Positions 25,999-32,996 of a stretch of 42,711 nucleotides of DNA are shown in pieces. The notes beneath the pieces were generated by a model. It saw only the letters and a program-made list of their open reading frames with translations, was not told the origin of the DNA and did no database searches. The DNA is taken from positions 1 to 42,711 of the forward strand of contig NZ_VFAC01000033.1 in NCBI RefSeq assembly GCF_007644105.1, written 5' to 3'. The DNA is from Elioraea rosea (lineage in GTDB: Bacteria; Pseudomonadota; Alphaproteobacteria; Acetobacterales; Acetobacteraceae). Position numbers and translations under genes: made by a program. Position 1 is the stretch's first letter. Each line of letters opens with the position of its first letter.

Positions 25999-26026
25999 CG
26001 CGGGCAGGGCCTCTGGCGCGGTCCGC

Positions 26027-26368
26027 TCAGCCGTTCGCGGCGGCGGCCGCGGCGGCGCGCTCCTGCGCCTTCTTCTTCGGAAGGTGCTGCTTCGTCTGCT
26101 CCGGCTTGGCGCGCTCGGGAACGAGGCCCGCCTTGGAGAGGAAGCGCTCGACCCGCTCGGTCACCTGCGCGCCCTTGCCGATCCAGGCCTGGATCTTCTC
26201 AGCCTGGAGCTTCACGCGGTCGGCATGGTCGGCAGGAAGCATCGGGTTGTAGGCGCCCACCTTCTCGATGAAGCGGCCGTCGCGCGGGCTGCGGCTGTCG
26301 GCCACCACGATGTGGTAGTAGGGCCGCTTCTTCGCGCCGGCGCGGGAAAGTCGGATCTTGAGGCTCAT
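26027..26368 (-). CDS. rpsP: 30S ribosomal protein S16
   Basis: A 113-residue S16, an early-assembly 30S protein. [20 protein letters not shown] and [20 protein letters not shown] form the conserved N-terminal half, and the region [20 protein letters not shown] follows. The C-terminal 30 residues are Lys- and Ala-rich, a tail longer than in E. coli (82 residues) but common among alphaproteobacteria. The start at 26368 matches the family exactly. It lies 53 bases after ffh. Confidence 0.97.
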   Translation of the reverse strand: MSLKIRLSRAGAKKRPYYHIVVADSRSPRDGRFIEKVGAYNPMLPADHADRVKLQAEKIQAWIGKGAQVTERVERFLSKAGLVPERAKPEQTKQHLPKKKAQERAAAAAAANG

Positions 26369-26421
26369 CCAGTCGGTTCCTTCTGCGGTATGTCGTGTCG
26401 GTTCGAAAACGAGGATCGGGG

Positions 26422-27816
26422 TCAGAACGGGCGCTTGCCGCCGGGAAGGCCCGGGAAGCCGCCGCCGCCTCCAGGCATGAGGCTGCCGAGCCCCTGCCGC
26501 AGCAGGCCCTTCTGACCTATCTTCTGCATGCGCTTCATCATCGTGGTCATGTCGTCGAACTGCTTCAGCAGCCGGTTCACGTCCTCGACCTTCACGCCGG
26601 AGCCTGCCGCGATGCGCTTCTTGCGCGAGGCCTTGATGATCTCGGGCTTGCGGCGCTCGGCCTTCGTCATGCTGTCGATGATGGCGACCTGGCGCTTGAG
26701 GATCTTCTCATCGACCTTCGCCTCGGCCATCTGCGCCTTCACCTTCGAGACCCCGGGCAGCATGCCGAGCAGGCCCTGGAGGCTGCCCATCTTGGTGATC
26801 TGGCCGAGCTGCTTGCGGTAGTCGTCAAGGTCGAACGTGCCCTTCTGAAGCTTCGCGGCGAGCTTCTCGGCATCCTCGGCCTCGATGGTCGCCGCCGCCT
26901 TCTCGACGAGCGAGACCACGTCGCCCATCCCGAGGATGCGCCCCGCGACACGGTCGGGGTGGAAATCCTCGAGCGCGTCGAGCTTCTCGCCCACGCCGAT
27001 CAGGCGGATCGGCGCGCCGGTGATGGCGCGCATCGAGAGCGCCGCACCGCCGCGGGCATCGCCGTCCATCCGCGTCATGACGATGCCGGTGACGCCGACC
27101 TTCTCGTGGAAGGCGCGCGCGACCGTGACCGCGTCCTGGCCGGTCATCGCGTCGACGACGAGCAGCTTCTCGTGCGGCTTCGCGACGGAGGCGACCTCGG
27201 CCACCTCGGCCATCAGCGCCTCGTCGATCGCGAGACGGCCTGCGGTGTCGAGCACCAGCACGTCGAACCCGCCTTGGCGGGCCTCGACCATCGCGCGGCG
27301 GGCGATCTCGACCGGGCGCTGGCCGGCGACGATGGGAAGCGACAGCACGCCGGCACGGTCGGCCAGCGTTCCGAGCTGCTCCATCGCCGCGGGGCGCTGC
27401 GTGTCGAGGCTCGCCAGCATCACCCGCTTGCGGTCCTTGCTGCGCAGCCTGAGCGCGATCTTGCCGGCAGAGGTGGTCTTGCCGCTTCCCTGCAGCCCGA
27501 GCATCAGGATGACGACCGGAGCGGGCGCGTTCAGGTCGATCCCCGGCGCTGCGGGCCCGAGCATCGAGACGAGCGCGTCGTTGACGATCTTCACGACCTG
27601 CTGGCCGGGCGTGACCGACTTCAGAACCGTCTCGCCGACGGACTTCTCGCGAACCTCGTCGATGAAGGTCTTGACCACGGGAAGCGCGACATCGGCCTCG
27701 AGCAGGGCGACGCGAACCTCGCGCAGCGCCTCCGTCACGTCGGCCTCCGACAGCGCGCCGCGGCGGCGCAGCTTGTCGAAAATGCCTGTCAGCCGGCCCG
27801 AAAGGGCGTCGAACAT
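26422..27816 (-). CDS. ffh: Signal recognition particle protein Ffh
   Basis: A 464-residue SRP GTPase that binds 4.5S RNA and the signal sequences of nascent membrane proteins. The N domain is residues 1-95; the G domain has the P-loop [15 protein letters not shown] (residues 106-120), [21 protein letters not shown], and [13 protein letters not shown]. The C-terminal M domain has [18 protein letters not shown] and a Met- and Gly-rich end (MMKRMQKIG, then [13 protein letters not shown]). ATG 27816 has GGAG five bases upstream; the frame stays open to 27909 without conserved residues. It is the first gene of the operon that ends with leuB. Confidence 0.97.
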   Translation of the reverse strand: MFDALSGRLTGIFDKLRRRGALSEADVTEALREVRVALLEADVALPVVKTFIDEVREKSVGETVLKSVTPGQQVVKIVNDALVSMLGPAAPGIDLNAPAPVVILMLGLQGSGKTTSAGKIALRLRSKDRKRVMLASLDTQRPAAMEQLGTLADRAGVLSLPIVAGQRPVEIARRAMVEARQGGFDVLVLDTAGRLAIDEALMAEVAEVASVAKPHEKLLVVDAMTGQDAVTVARAFHEKVGVTGIVMTRMDGDARGGAALSMRAITGAPIRLIGVGEKLDALEDFHPDRVAGRILGMGDVVSLVEKAAATIEAEDAEKLAAKLQKGTFDLDDYRKQLGQITKMGSLQGLLGMLPGVSKVKAQMAEAKVDEKILKRQVAIIDSMTKAERRKPEIIKASRKKRIAAGSGVKVEDVNRLLKQFDDMTTMMKRMQKIGQKGLLRQGLGSLMPGGGGGFPGLPGGKRPF

Positions 27817-27885
27817 GGTCGCTCCATCGCCTGGCATGGCCCCAAACGCAGTCGCGCCGCTGCGCGAGTCTTCGCGGAGCGGCGG

Positions 27886-27908
27886 TGCCCCACCGTCAGG
27901 GTGGGGCA
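27886..27908 (-). terminator. Hairpin between the lipoprotein gene and ffh
   Basis: TGCCCCACC (27886-27894) pairs perfectly with GGTGGGGCA (27900-27908) around the loop GTCAG. A second, larger GC-rich dyad (CCCCGCCCC near 27950, GGGGCGGGG near 27973) lies just before it. Both fall after the lipoprotein stop at 27989 and before ffh. No T-run follows, so it may end transcription only with help, or act in the ffh leader. Confidence 0.4.
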
Positions 27909-27988
27909 AGCGGCAGGGTCTGCCGTGGTGGGCGGTGTATGGCGCCCCGCCCCTGCCGCGTCAAGCAGGCTGGGGCGGGGGCAGGCTA

Positions 27989-28432
27989 TCAGAGGTTGCG
28001 GGGGTTGCCCGGAACGACGCGGTAGGACGAGTTCCACGTCCCGTCATCGGCCCAGATGGCGTGCAGCGTGTCGCCGTCCTTGTAGATGCGCGAGCAGCGA
28101 GGCGCCCCGCCGCGCACGCCCTCCCAGGCCGAGCAGAGAAGCCCGTCCCGGACGGTGAGCGTGCCTGGCACGCGCCGCTCGACGCCCTGGTGCCAGAACA
28201 GCAGGCGCTGCGAGCCATCCTGGTTCACATGCACCACGAAGGGCCCGGCAGTCGCGGAGGTGCCTTCGATCGTGTTGCCCTTGACCAGGGCCATGTAGTC
28301 CTCGACCGAGAGCAACGTGCCGGATGGCGGCGCGACCGAGCCTGGGCCGGCGACCGGTTTCGGCCTCTCCTGGCCCGCGACGCAGGCGGCGAGTGCCAGC
28401 GCGGCAAGGCACGGCAGGATGATGCGGTGCAT
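27989..28432 (-). CDS. Small lipoprotein, paralogue of the next gene
   Basis: A 147-residue putative lipoprotein. Residues 1-17 are a signal with lipobox LAAC, so Cys17 would carry the lipid. The mature domain contains VKGNTIEGTSATAGPFVVH, CSAWEGVRGGAPRCSRIYKD, and WNSSYRVVPGN near the end. It aligns through its length with the protein at 28520-28999 (GNT, then C-x-x-x-x-x-V-x-x-G-x-P-x-C, then D-G-x-x-L, then S-x-x-V-x-P-G). Two conserved Cys may form a disulphide. I recognise no enzyme motif; the layout resembles the small DUF995-like proteins of alphaproteobacteria, a tentative match. It should sit in the periplasm or on a membrane. Confidence 0.75.
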   Translation of the reverse strand: MHRIILPCLAALALAACVAGQERPKPVAGPGSVAPPSGTLLSVEDYMALVKGNTIEGTSATAGPFVVHVNQDGSQRLLFWHQGVERRVPGTLTVRDGLLCSAWEGVRGGAPRCSRIYKDGDTLHAIWADDGTWNSSYRVVPGNPRNL

Positions 28433-28519
28433 GGATCGTCTCCCTGAGATGGCACCCGCGCGGGATGCCGGGAGACGCTAGAGGCGCTGCCTCGCCCGAT
28501 CAGTGCGCCGGCGCACCAT

Positions 28520-28999
28520 TCACGCCTCGAACCGGCGGCCTGGCAGGACGGTCCAGGAGCCTTCGACCGCCGAGCCGTCCTCCTTCACCGCGCGGAGCTT
28601 CTCGCCGTCGCGGAAGGCACGGAAGCAGTGCGGCCTGCCGTTCTCGACCTCCTTGAAGCTCCAGCAGGGGCGCCCGCCCGCCTCGAGGATTCTGCCGTGG
28701 CGGGTCCTCTCCCCGTCGGCACCGACGACGAGCAGGAACACCACCCCGTCGGGAGCGACGTAGATCAGCGCCCCGCCCGACCCCGTCTCGGGCACGAGGG
28801 TGTTGCCTCGGACGATGGCGATGAAGGCGACACCGCTGATCTCCTCGCCCGGGATCGTTTCGCCGGGGCCGACGGGCGTGATCACGATCCCTGCGGCAAC
28901 GGGGCCGGAACCGGAGGGCGCGGTCTCGACCGGCGCGACGGCGATGGCACAGGCAGAGAGGGCAAGCGAGGCGGCAAGCAGGGGAACGGCAAGGCGCAT
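28520..28999 (-). CDS. Small lipoprotein, paralogue of the previous gene
   Basis: A 159-residue putative lipoprotein with a signal ending in LSAC, again with the lipid-bearing Cys at position 17. A linker rich in Pro, Gly and Val (residues 18-55) precedes a domain with VAFIAIVRGNTLVPETGSGG, PCWSFKEVENGRPHCFRAF, and GSWTVLPGRRFE. It matches the neighbour at 27989-28432 in the order and spacing of GNT, two Cys residues, DGEKL and the final S-W-x-V-L-P-G. The genes lie 87 bases apart on the same strand, so they look like a tandem duplication that has diverged greatly. The function is unknown. Confidence 0.75.
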   Translation of the reverse strand: MRLAVPLLAASLALSACAIAVAPVETAPSGSGPVAAGIVITPVGPGETIPGEEISGVAFIAIVRGNTLVPETGSGGALIYVAPDGVVFLLVVGADGERTRHGRILEAGGRPCWSFKEVENGRPHCFRAFRDGEKLRAVKEDGSAVEGSWTVLPGRRFEA

Positions 29000-29087
29000 G
29001 GAATGGCTCCGCTAGGATGGCACGCGATCGCAACCATAGCGCGGCAGGCCCCCTCCCGTCGTGCGCAACCGCACAGGGGCGCGAGCC

Positions 29088-29828
29088 TTATGTGCGCGCG
29101 GCGGCGAGCTTCGCCTCGAGGCCGGCGATGACGCAGTCGGTGAACATCGCGAAGCCGCTGTCGAGCGGCGCCTCCACGCCGTTCTGCCAGCGCAGGATGA
29201 AGGCGCGATTGGCAAGCCGCGGCAGATGGCGCGCGAGGGTCGGGTAGCGCGCGGCGTCGACGGCGGCGAGGTGTGCGCGGGTCGCCTCCCGCCAGCCGGG
29301 AAGATCATCCGGCATGCGCGCGAATTCCTGCGTGGTGAAGCCGATCATCGCCGCCTGCACGGCGCAGTAGGCGTCGCCGATGAGTGCATCGGGGAATCCG
29401 GCCTCGGCAAGCGTCGCGAGGATCGCCTCGACGAGCGCGCAATCGGCCCGCGCGTTGGAGACGATACCCGCGCCAACGAGCGCCGCGGCGTTCGGGTGCC
29501 GGCGGATCAGCGCCCGGTAGCGTGCGAACAGGGCGCGCAGCCAGTCCTGCCAGGCGAGGGTGCCATCGCGCGGCGGGGCAAGCTCGCGCAGCAGGAGCGC
29601 CACCACCTCGGCGAAGAGGACGTCGCGGCTGCCGACATGCCAGGTGATGGTGTTCGGCTTCACGCCGAGCCGCCTCGCGAGCCCGCGCAGGCTGAACACG
29701 TCGAGGCCCGAATCGTCGAGCTCCTCGAGCGCCGCGGCGACGATCGCCTCCCGCGTCAGCCCGACCGCAACGGGGGGTGCGCGCCGCCGCACCTTGGTGC
29801 GCGCAATGCGCGCCGCATGGACCGTCAT
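29088..29828 (-). CDS. TetR-family transcriptional regulator
   Basis: A 246-residue regulator. LTREAIVAAALEELDDSGLD and FSLRGLARRLGVKPNTITWH form the N-terminal helix-turn-helix (residues about 24-70), with the usual TetR helix-1 start. The C-terminal domain is helical, with RHPNAAALVGAGIVSNARAD and MIGFTTQEFARMPDDLPGW; the latter resembles ligand domains of larger TetR proteins. ATG 29828 has a strong GGGAGGAGG site five bases upstream. It diverges from the aminotransferase-SBP-amidase operon, with the candidate operator at 29920-29936 in the gap. It most likely represses that operon until a substrate appears. Confidence 0.9.
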   Translation of the reverse strand: MTVHAARIARTKVRRRAPPVAVGLTREAIVAAALEELDDSGLDVFSLRGLARRLGVKPNTITWHVGSRDVLFAEVVALLLRELAPPRDGTLAWQDWLRALFARYRALIRRHPNAAALVGAGIVSNARADCALVEAILATLAEAGFPDALIGDAYCAVQAAMIGFTTQEFARMPDDLPGWREATRAHLAAVDAARYPTLARHLPRLANRAFILRWQNGVEAPLDSGFAMFTDCVIAGLEAKLAAART

Positions 29829-29919
29829 GACCCTCCTCCCATTCCGCATCAAATCCACGTCCGAATAGCAGCCTCGGCCGCGTTCGCCATACCCTCGGCG
29901 GCTGAGGCCGGAAACCTGC

Positions 29920-29936
29920 CTTGTTTGGTGAACAAG
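29920..29936. promoter_or_regulatory. Candidate TetR operator
   Basis: CTTGTT (29920-29925) and AACAAG (29931-29936) form a perfect inverted repeat with a 5-bp centre, TGGTG, in the 146-bp gap between the divergent TetR and aminotransferase genes. The size and spacing suit a TetR dimer. It starts 38 bases before the aminotransferase start. Another inverted repeat, GCCTCGGCCGC (29871-29881) with GCGGCTGAGGC (29898-29908), lies nearby and may be another site or a hairpin. Confidence 0.5.
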
Positions 29937-29974
29937 AGAATGGCACGCTCCGGCGTGCAAGAGGGAGAGGTGCA

Positions 29975-31357
29975 GTGGACCAGCCCGTGATGCCGGCCGC
30001 CCCGCGCGGCTATGCGCATGCCGATTTCATGCGCCCGCCCGGTGCGAAGCGCCTGCCGAGGATCGACCATGCCCGCGGCATCTGGCTGATCGACACGGAC
30101 GGCAACCACTATCTCGACGCCTCGTCCGGACCGGTGGCGAGCAATCTCGGCCACGGCCACCCCCGCATCCTCGCCGCGATGGCCGCACAGGCGGAGAAGG
30201 CCGTGTTCGCCTATCCGAGCCAGTTCGAGAGCGAGGCGAACATCGCCTTCTCGGCACGGCTCGCACGGCTCGCGGGGCCCGGGCTCGAGTGCCCCTTCGT
30301 CGTCTCGGGCGGATCGGAAGCGGTCGAGAGCGCGATCAAGTTCCTCCGCCAGCACGCCGTGGCGACCGGCGAGGCGTCGCGCTGGAAGGTGATCGGCCGC
30401 CAGCCCGGCTATCACGGCAACACGCTCGGCGCGCTTGCCGTGTCGGGCGATGCGCATGCGCACGAGGTGTTCGGGCCGCTGCTGCGCGCCGTCGGCCGGG
30501 TGCCGGCGCCGATGACCTACCGCCTGCCGCCGAACCACACGGCGGAGACGCACGCGCTCGCCTGCGCGCAGGCGCTTGAGGAGGCGATCCTCCGCGAGGG
30601 GCCGGAGACCGTGCTCGCCTTCATCATGGAACCGGTGGGAGGGCTCGCGACCGGCGCCCTCGTCGCCCCCGATGCCTACTACGCCGAGGTCCGCCGCATC
30701 TGCTCGCGCCACGGCGTGAAGCTGATCTTCGACGAGGTGATGAGCGGCGCGGGGCGTACGGGGAAGTTCCTCGCCGCCGACCACTGGCCCGAGGCGCGAC
30801 CCGACGTGGTGGTGATGGCCAAGGGTCTCTCCGCCGGCTACGCGCCGATGGGGGCGGCGCTCTTCCCCAAGGCGATGGTCGACCGCGTCGCCGCCGCGGG
30901 CGGGTTCATGCACGGCTTCACCTATTCCGCGCACGTGATGAACTGCGCGGTGGGCGAGGCGGTGCTGGCCGAACTCGAGGAGGCCGATCTCGTCGGGAAC
31001 GCCGCAAGGATGGGCGCGCTGCTGCGCGGCAGGCTCGATGCGCTGGCGTTGGCGAGCCCGATCGTGGGCGACGTGCGGGGACTTGGGCTTCTGCTCGCCG
31101 TCGAGCTCGTCGCGGACAAGGCGACGAAGGCGATGATCCCGCTCGAGAGGATGGCGCCATACCGCGTGCAGGAGCTCGCGCTCGCGCGCGGCCTCGCGCT
31201 CTACTGCCGCCGCACCTCGCGCGGCACCTATGGCGACTGGCTGATGATCTCGCCGCCGCTCACCGTCACCGGGGAGGAGGTGGCGCTGCTCGTCGAGCGG
31301 CTTAGCCTCGTGCTCGAGGACTACGCGGCCGAGCTTCGCGCCGACGGCGTGATCTGA
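29975..31357 (+). CDS. Class III aminotransferase (PLP)
   Basis: A 460-residue PLP enzyme of the omega-aminotransferase group. DGNHYLDASSGPVASNLGHG is the N-terminal signature, GGSEAVESAIKFLRQ binds the PLP phosphate, LIFDEVMSGAGRTGKF holds the Asp that contacts the pyridine nitrogen, and MAKGLSAGYAPMG has the Schiff-base Lys283. The start is taken as GTG 29975 behind GAGGGAG; later GTG and ATG codons exist at 29987 and 29990. It heads the operon with a family 5 solute-binding protein and an N,N-dimethylformamidase-like protein, so it may act on an amine released from an imported amide. Substrates of the family include beta-alanine, putrescine, taurine and diaminobutyrate; which applies is unknown. 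Confidence 0.9.
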   Translation: MDQPVMPAAPRGYAHADFMRPPGAKRLPRIDHARGIWLIDTDGNHYLDASSGPVASNLGHGHPRILAAMAAQAEKAVFAYPSQFESEANIAFSARLARLAGPGLECPFVVSGGSEAVESAIKFLRQHAVATGEASRWKVIGRQPGYHGNTLGALAVSGDAHAHEVFGPLLRAVGRVPAPMTYRLPPNHTAETHALACAQALEEAILREGPETVLAFIMEPVGGLATGALVAPDAYYAEVRRICSRHGVKLIFDEVMSGAGRTGKFLAADHWPEARPDVVVMAKGLSAGYAPMGAALFPKAMVDRVAAAGGFMHGFTYSAHVMNCAVGEAVLAELEEADLVGNAARMGALLRGRLDALALASPIVGDVRGLGLLLAVELVADKATKAMIPLERMAPYRVQELALARGLALYCRRTSRGTYGDWLMISPPLTVTGEEVALLVERLSLVLEDYAAELRADGVI

Positions 31358-31390
31358 CCGGATACGAACGAGAAGAAGAGGAGGGCTTCC

Positions 31391-32986
31391 ATGGGCATCA
31401 CCGTCACGCGCCGGACAGCGGCGCTCGGCATCGCCGCCGCGCTCGCGGCACCCGGCATCGCGCGCGGCCAGCGCGCCGGCGACCCGCGCGTGCTGCGCTT
31501 CGTTCCGCAGGCGGCGCTCGCGAACCCCGACCCGATCTCCACCCTCTCCGGCGTCGCGGTGAACCACGGCTTCTACGTCTGGGACACACTCTACGGCATC
31601 GATGCGAAGATGCGCCCTCAGCCGCAGATGGCAGAGGGCCACAGCGTTTCCGACGATGGCCTGCGCTGGACCATCCGGCTGCGCGAGGGCCTCGTGTTTC
31701 ATGACGGCCAGCCCGTGCGGTCGAAGGACTGCGCGGCGAGCCTGCGCCGTTGGGGCAACCGCGACACCTTCGGCCGCACCTATGCCGCAGCGGTGAAGGA
31801 CTACGAGACGCCGGACGACCGCACGCTCGTCATCGTGCTCAATCAGCCCTTCCCGCTTCTCCTCGACGCGATCGCCAAGGCCGGCACCTCGCCCGCCTTC
31901 ATCATGCCCGAGCGGATCGCTGCCACCGATGCGCTGAGGCCACTTCCCGAGATCATCGGCTCGGGCCCGTACCGGTTCCTCGCGGACGAGTTCAACCCGG
32001 GCTCGCGCGCGGCCTATGCGAAGTTCGACCGCTACCGCCCGCGAAGCGAGGCGCCCGAGTGGACCTCCGGCGGAAAGGTCGCGAACTTCGAGCGCATCGA
32101 ATGGCACATGCTTCCCGATGCAGCGACGGCCTCGGCCGCGCTCCAGGCCGGCGAGGTGGATTGGTGGGAGCAGGTGGCGGCTGACCTCGTTCCCGTGCTG
32201 CGGCGCAGCCGGAACATCACCATCGCGAACGGTGACCCGGCCGGCTACATGGGCGTGCTGCGCTTCAACCACCTGCAGCCGCCCTTCGACAAGGCGGAGG
32301 TGCGCCGCGCGGTTCTGGCCGCGGTGAACCAGGCCGACTTCATGGCCGCCGTCACCGGCAACGACCCGACGGCCTTCAACATCTGCCACTCCTTCTACCC
32401 CTGCACCACGCCCTACGGCCGAGCCGCCGAACCCTCGCCCATGGCCAACCCGAGCCTGGAGCGGGCACGCGAGATCCTGCGCGGAAGCGGCTATGCCGGA
32501 GAGAAGGTGGTGATGCTGAACCCGGCCGATTTCCCCTCCATCGCGCCGCTCGGGCTGATCGCGAACGACCTGATGACGCGCATCGGCTTCAACATGGATT
32601 TCGTCTCGACGGACTGGGGCTCGGTTCTGCAGCGCATCGTCAACCGCACGCGGTCCGACCAGGGTGGATGGAACATCTTCCCGGTGTGGTGGAGCGGCAT
32701 GGGCATCGTCACGCCGACGCAGAACGCGCTGATCCGCGGCCAGGGCACGGCGGGGTGGAGCGGCTGGTTCGAGAGCGCCGAGATGGAGGTGCTGAACGCA
32801 CGTTGGCTCGCCGCACCCGACGAGGCCGCGCGGCTCGCGATCGGCGCGGAGATGCAGGCGCTCGCCTTCCGCGAGGTGCCGACCGTTCCGCTCGGCCAGT
32901 TCTTCATCCGCACGGCCTATCGCAGCTCCGTCACCGGCGTGCTCGAGGGGCCGCGCCCGGTTCCCTGGAACGCGCGCCGCGCCTGA
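31391..32986 (+). CDS. ABC transporter solute-binding protein, family 5 (peptide/nickel type)
   Basis: A 531-residue periplasmic binding protein with a Tat-like signal (TVTRRTAALGIAAALAAPGI, cleavage near residue 26). The family 5 fold is clear: VWDTLYGIDAKMRPQPQMAE, the domain I segment WTIRLREGLVFHDGQPVRSK, IIGSGPYRFLADEFNPGSRA, and FNHLQPPFDKAEVRRAVLAA. Proteins of this type take up peptides, opines, glutathione or other N-containing compounds. No permease or ATPase gene accompanies it in this window, so it must use a transporter encoded elsewhere, or act as a sensor. It lies between the aminotransferase and the amidase-like gene, which suggests that the ligand is the substrate of those enzymes. 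Confidence 0.92.
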   Translation: MGITVTRRTAALGIAAALAAPGIARGQRAGDPRVLRFVPQAALANPDPISTLSGVAVNHGFYVWDTLYGIDAKMRPQPQMAEGHSVSDDGLRWTIRLREGLVFHDGQPVRSKDCAASLRRWGNRDTFGRTYAAAVKDYETPDDRTLVIVLNQPFPLLLDAIAKAGTSPAFIMPERIAATDALRPLPEIIGSGPYRFLADEFNPGSRAAYAKFDRYRPRSEAPEWTSGGKVANFERIEWHMLPDAATASAALQAGEVDWWEQVAADLVPVLRRSRNITIANGDPAGYMGVLRFNHLQPPFDKAEVRRAVLAAVNQADFMAAVTGNDPTAFNICHSFYPCTTPYGRAAEPSPMANPSLERAREILRGSGYAGEKVVMLNPADFPSIAPLGLIANDLMTRIGFNMDFVSTDWGSVLQRIVNRTRSDQGGWNIFPVWWSGMGIVTPTQNALIRGQGTAGWSGWFESAEMEVLNARWLAAPDEAARLAIGAEMQALAFREVPTVPLGQFFIRTAYRSSVTGVLEGPRPVPWNARRA

Positions 32987-32996
32987 GGGGGTGCCG

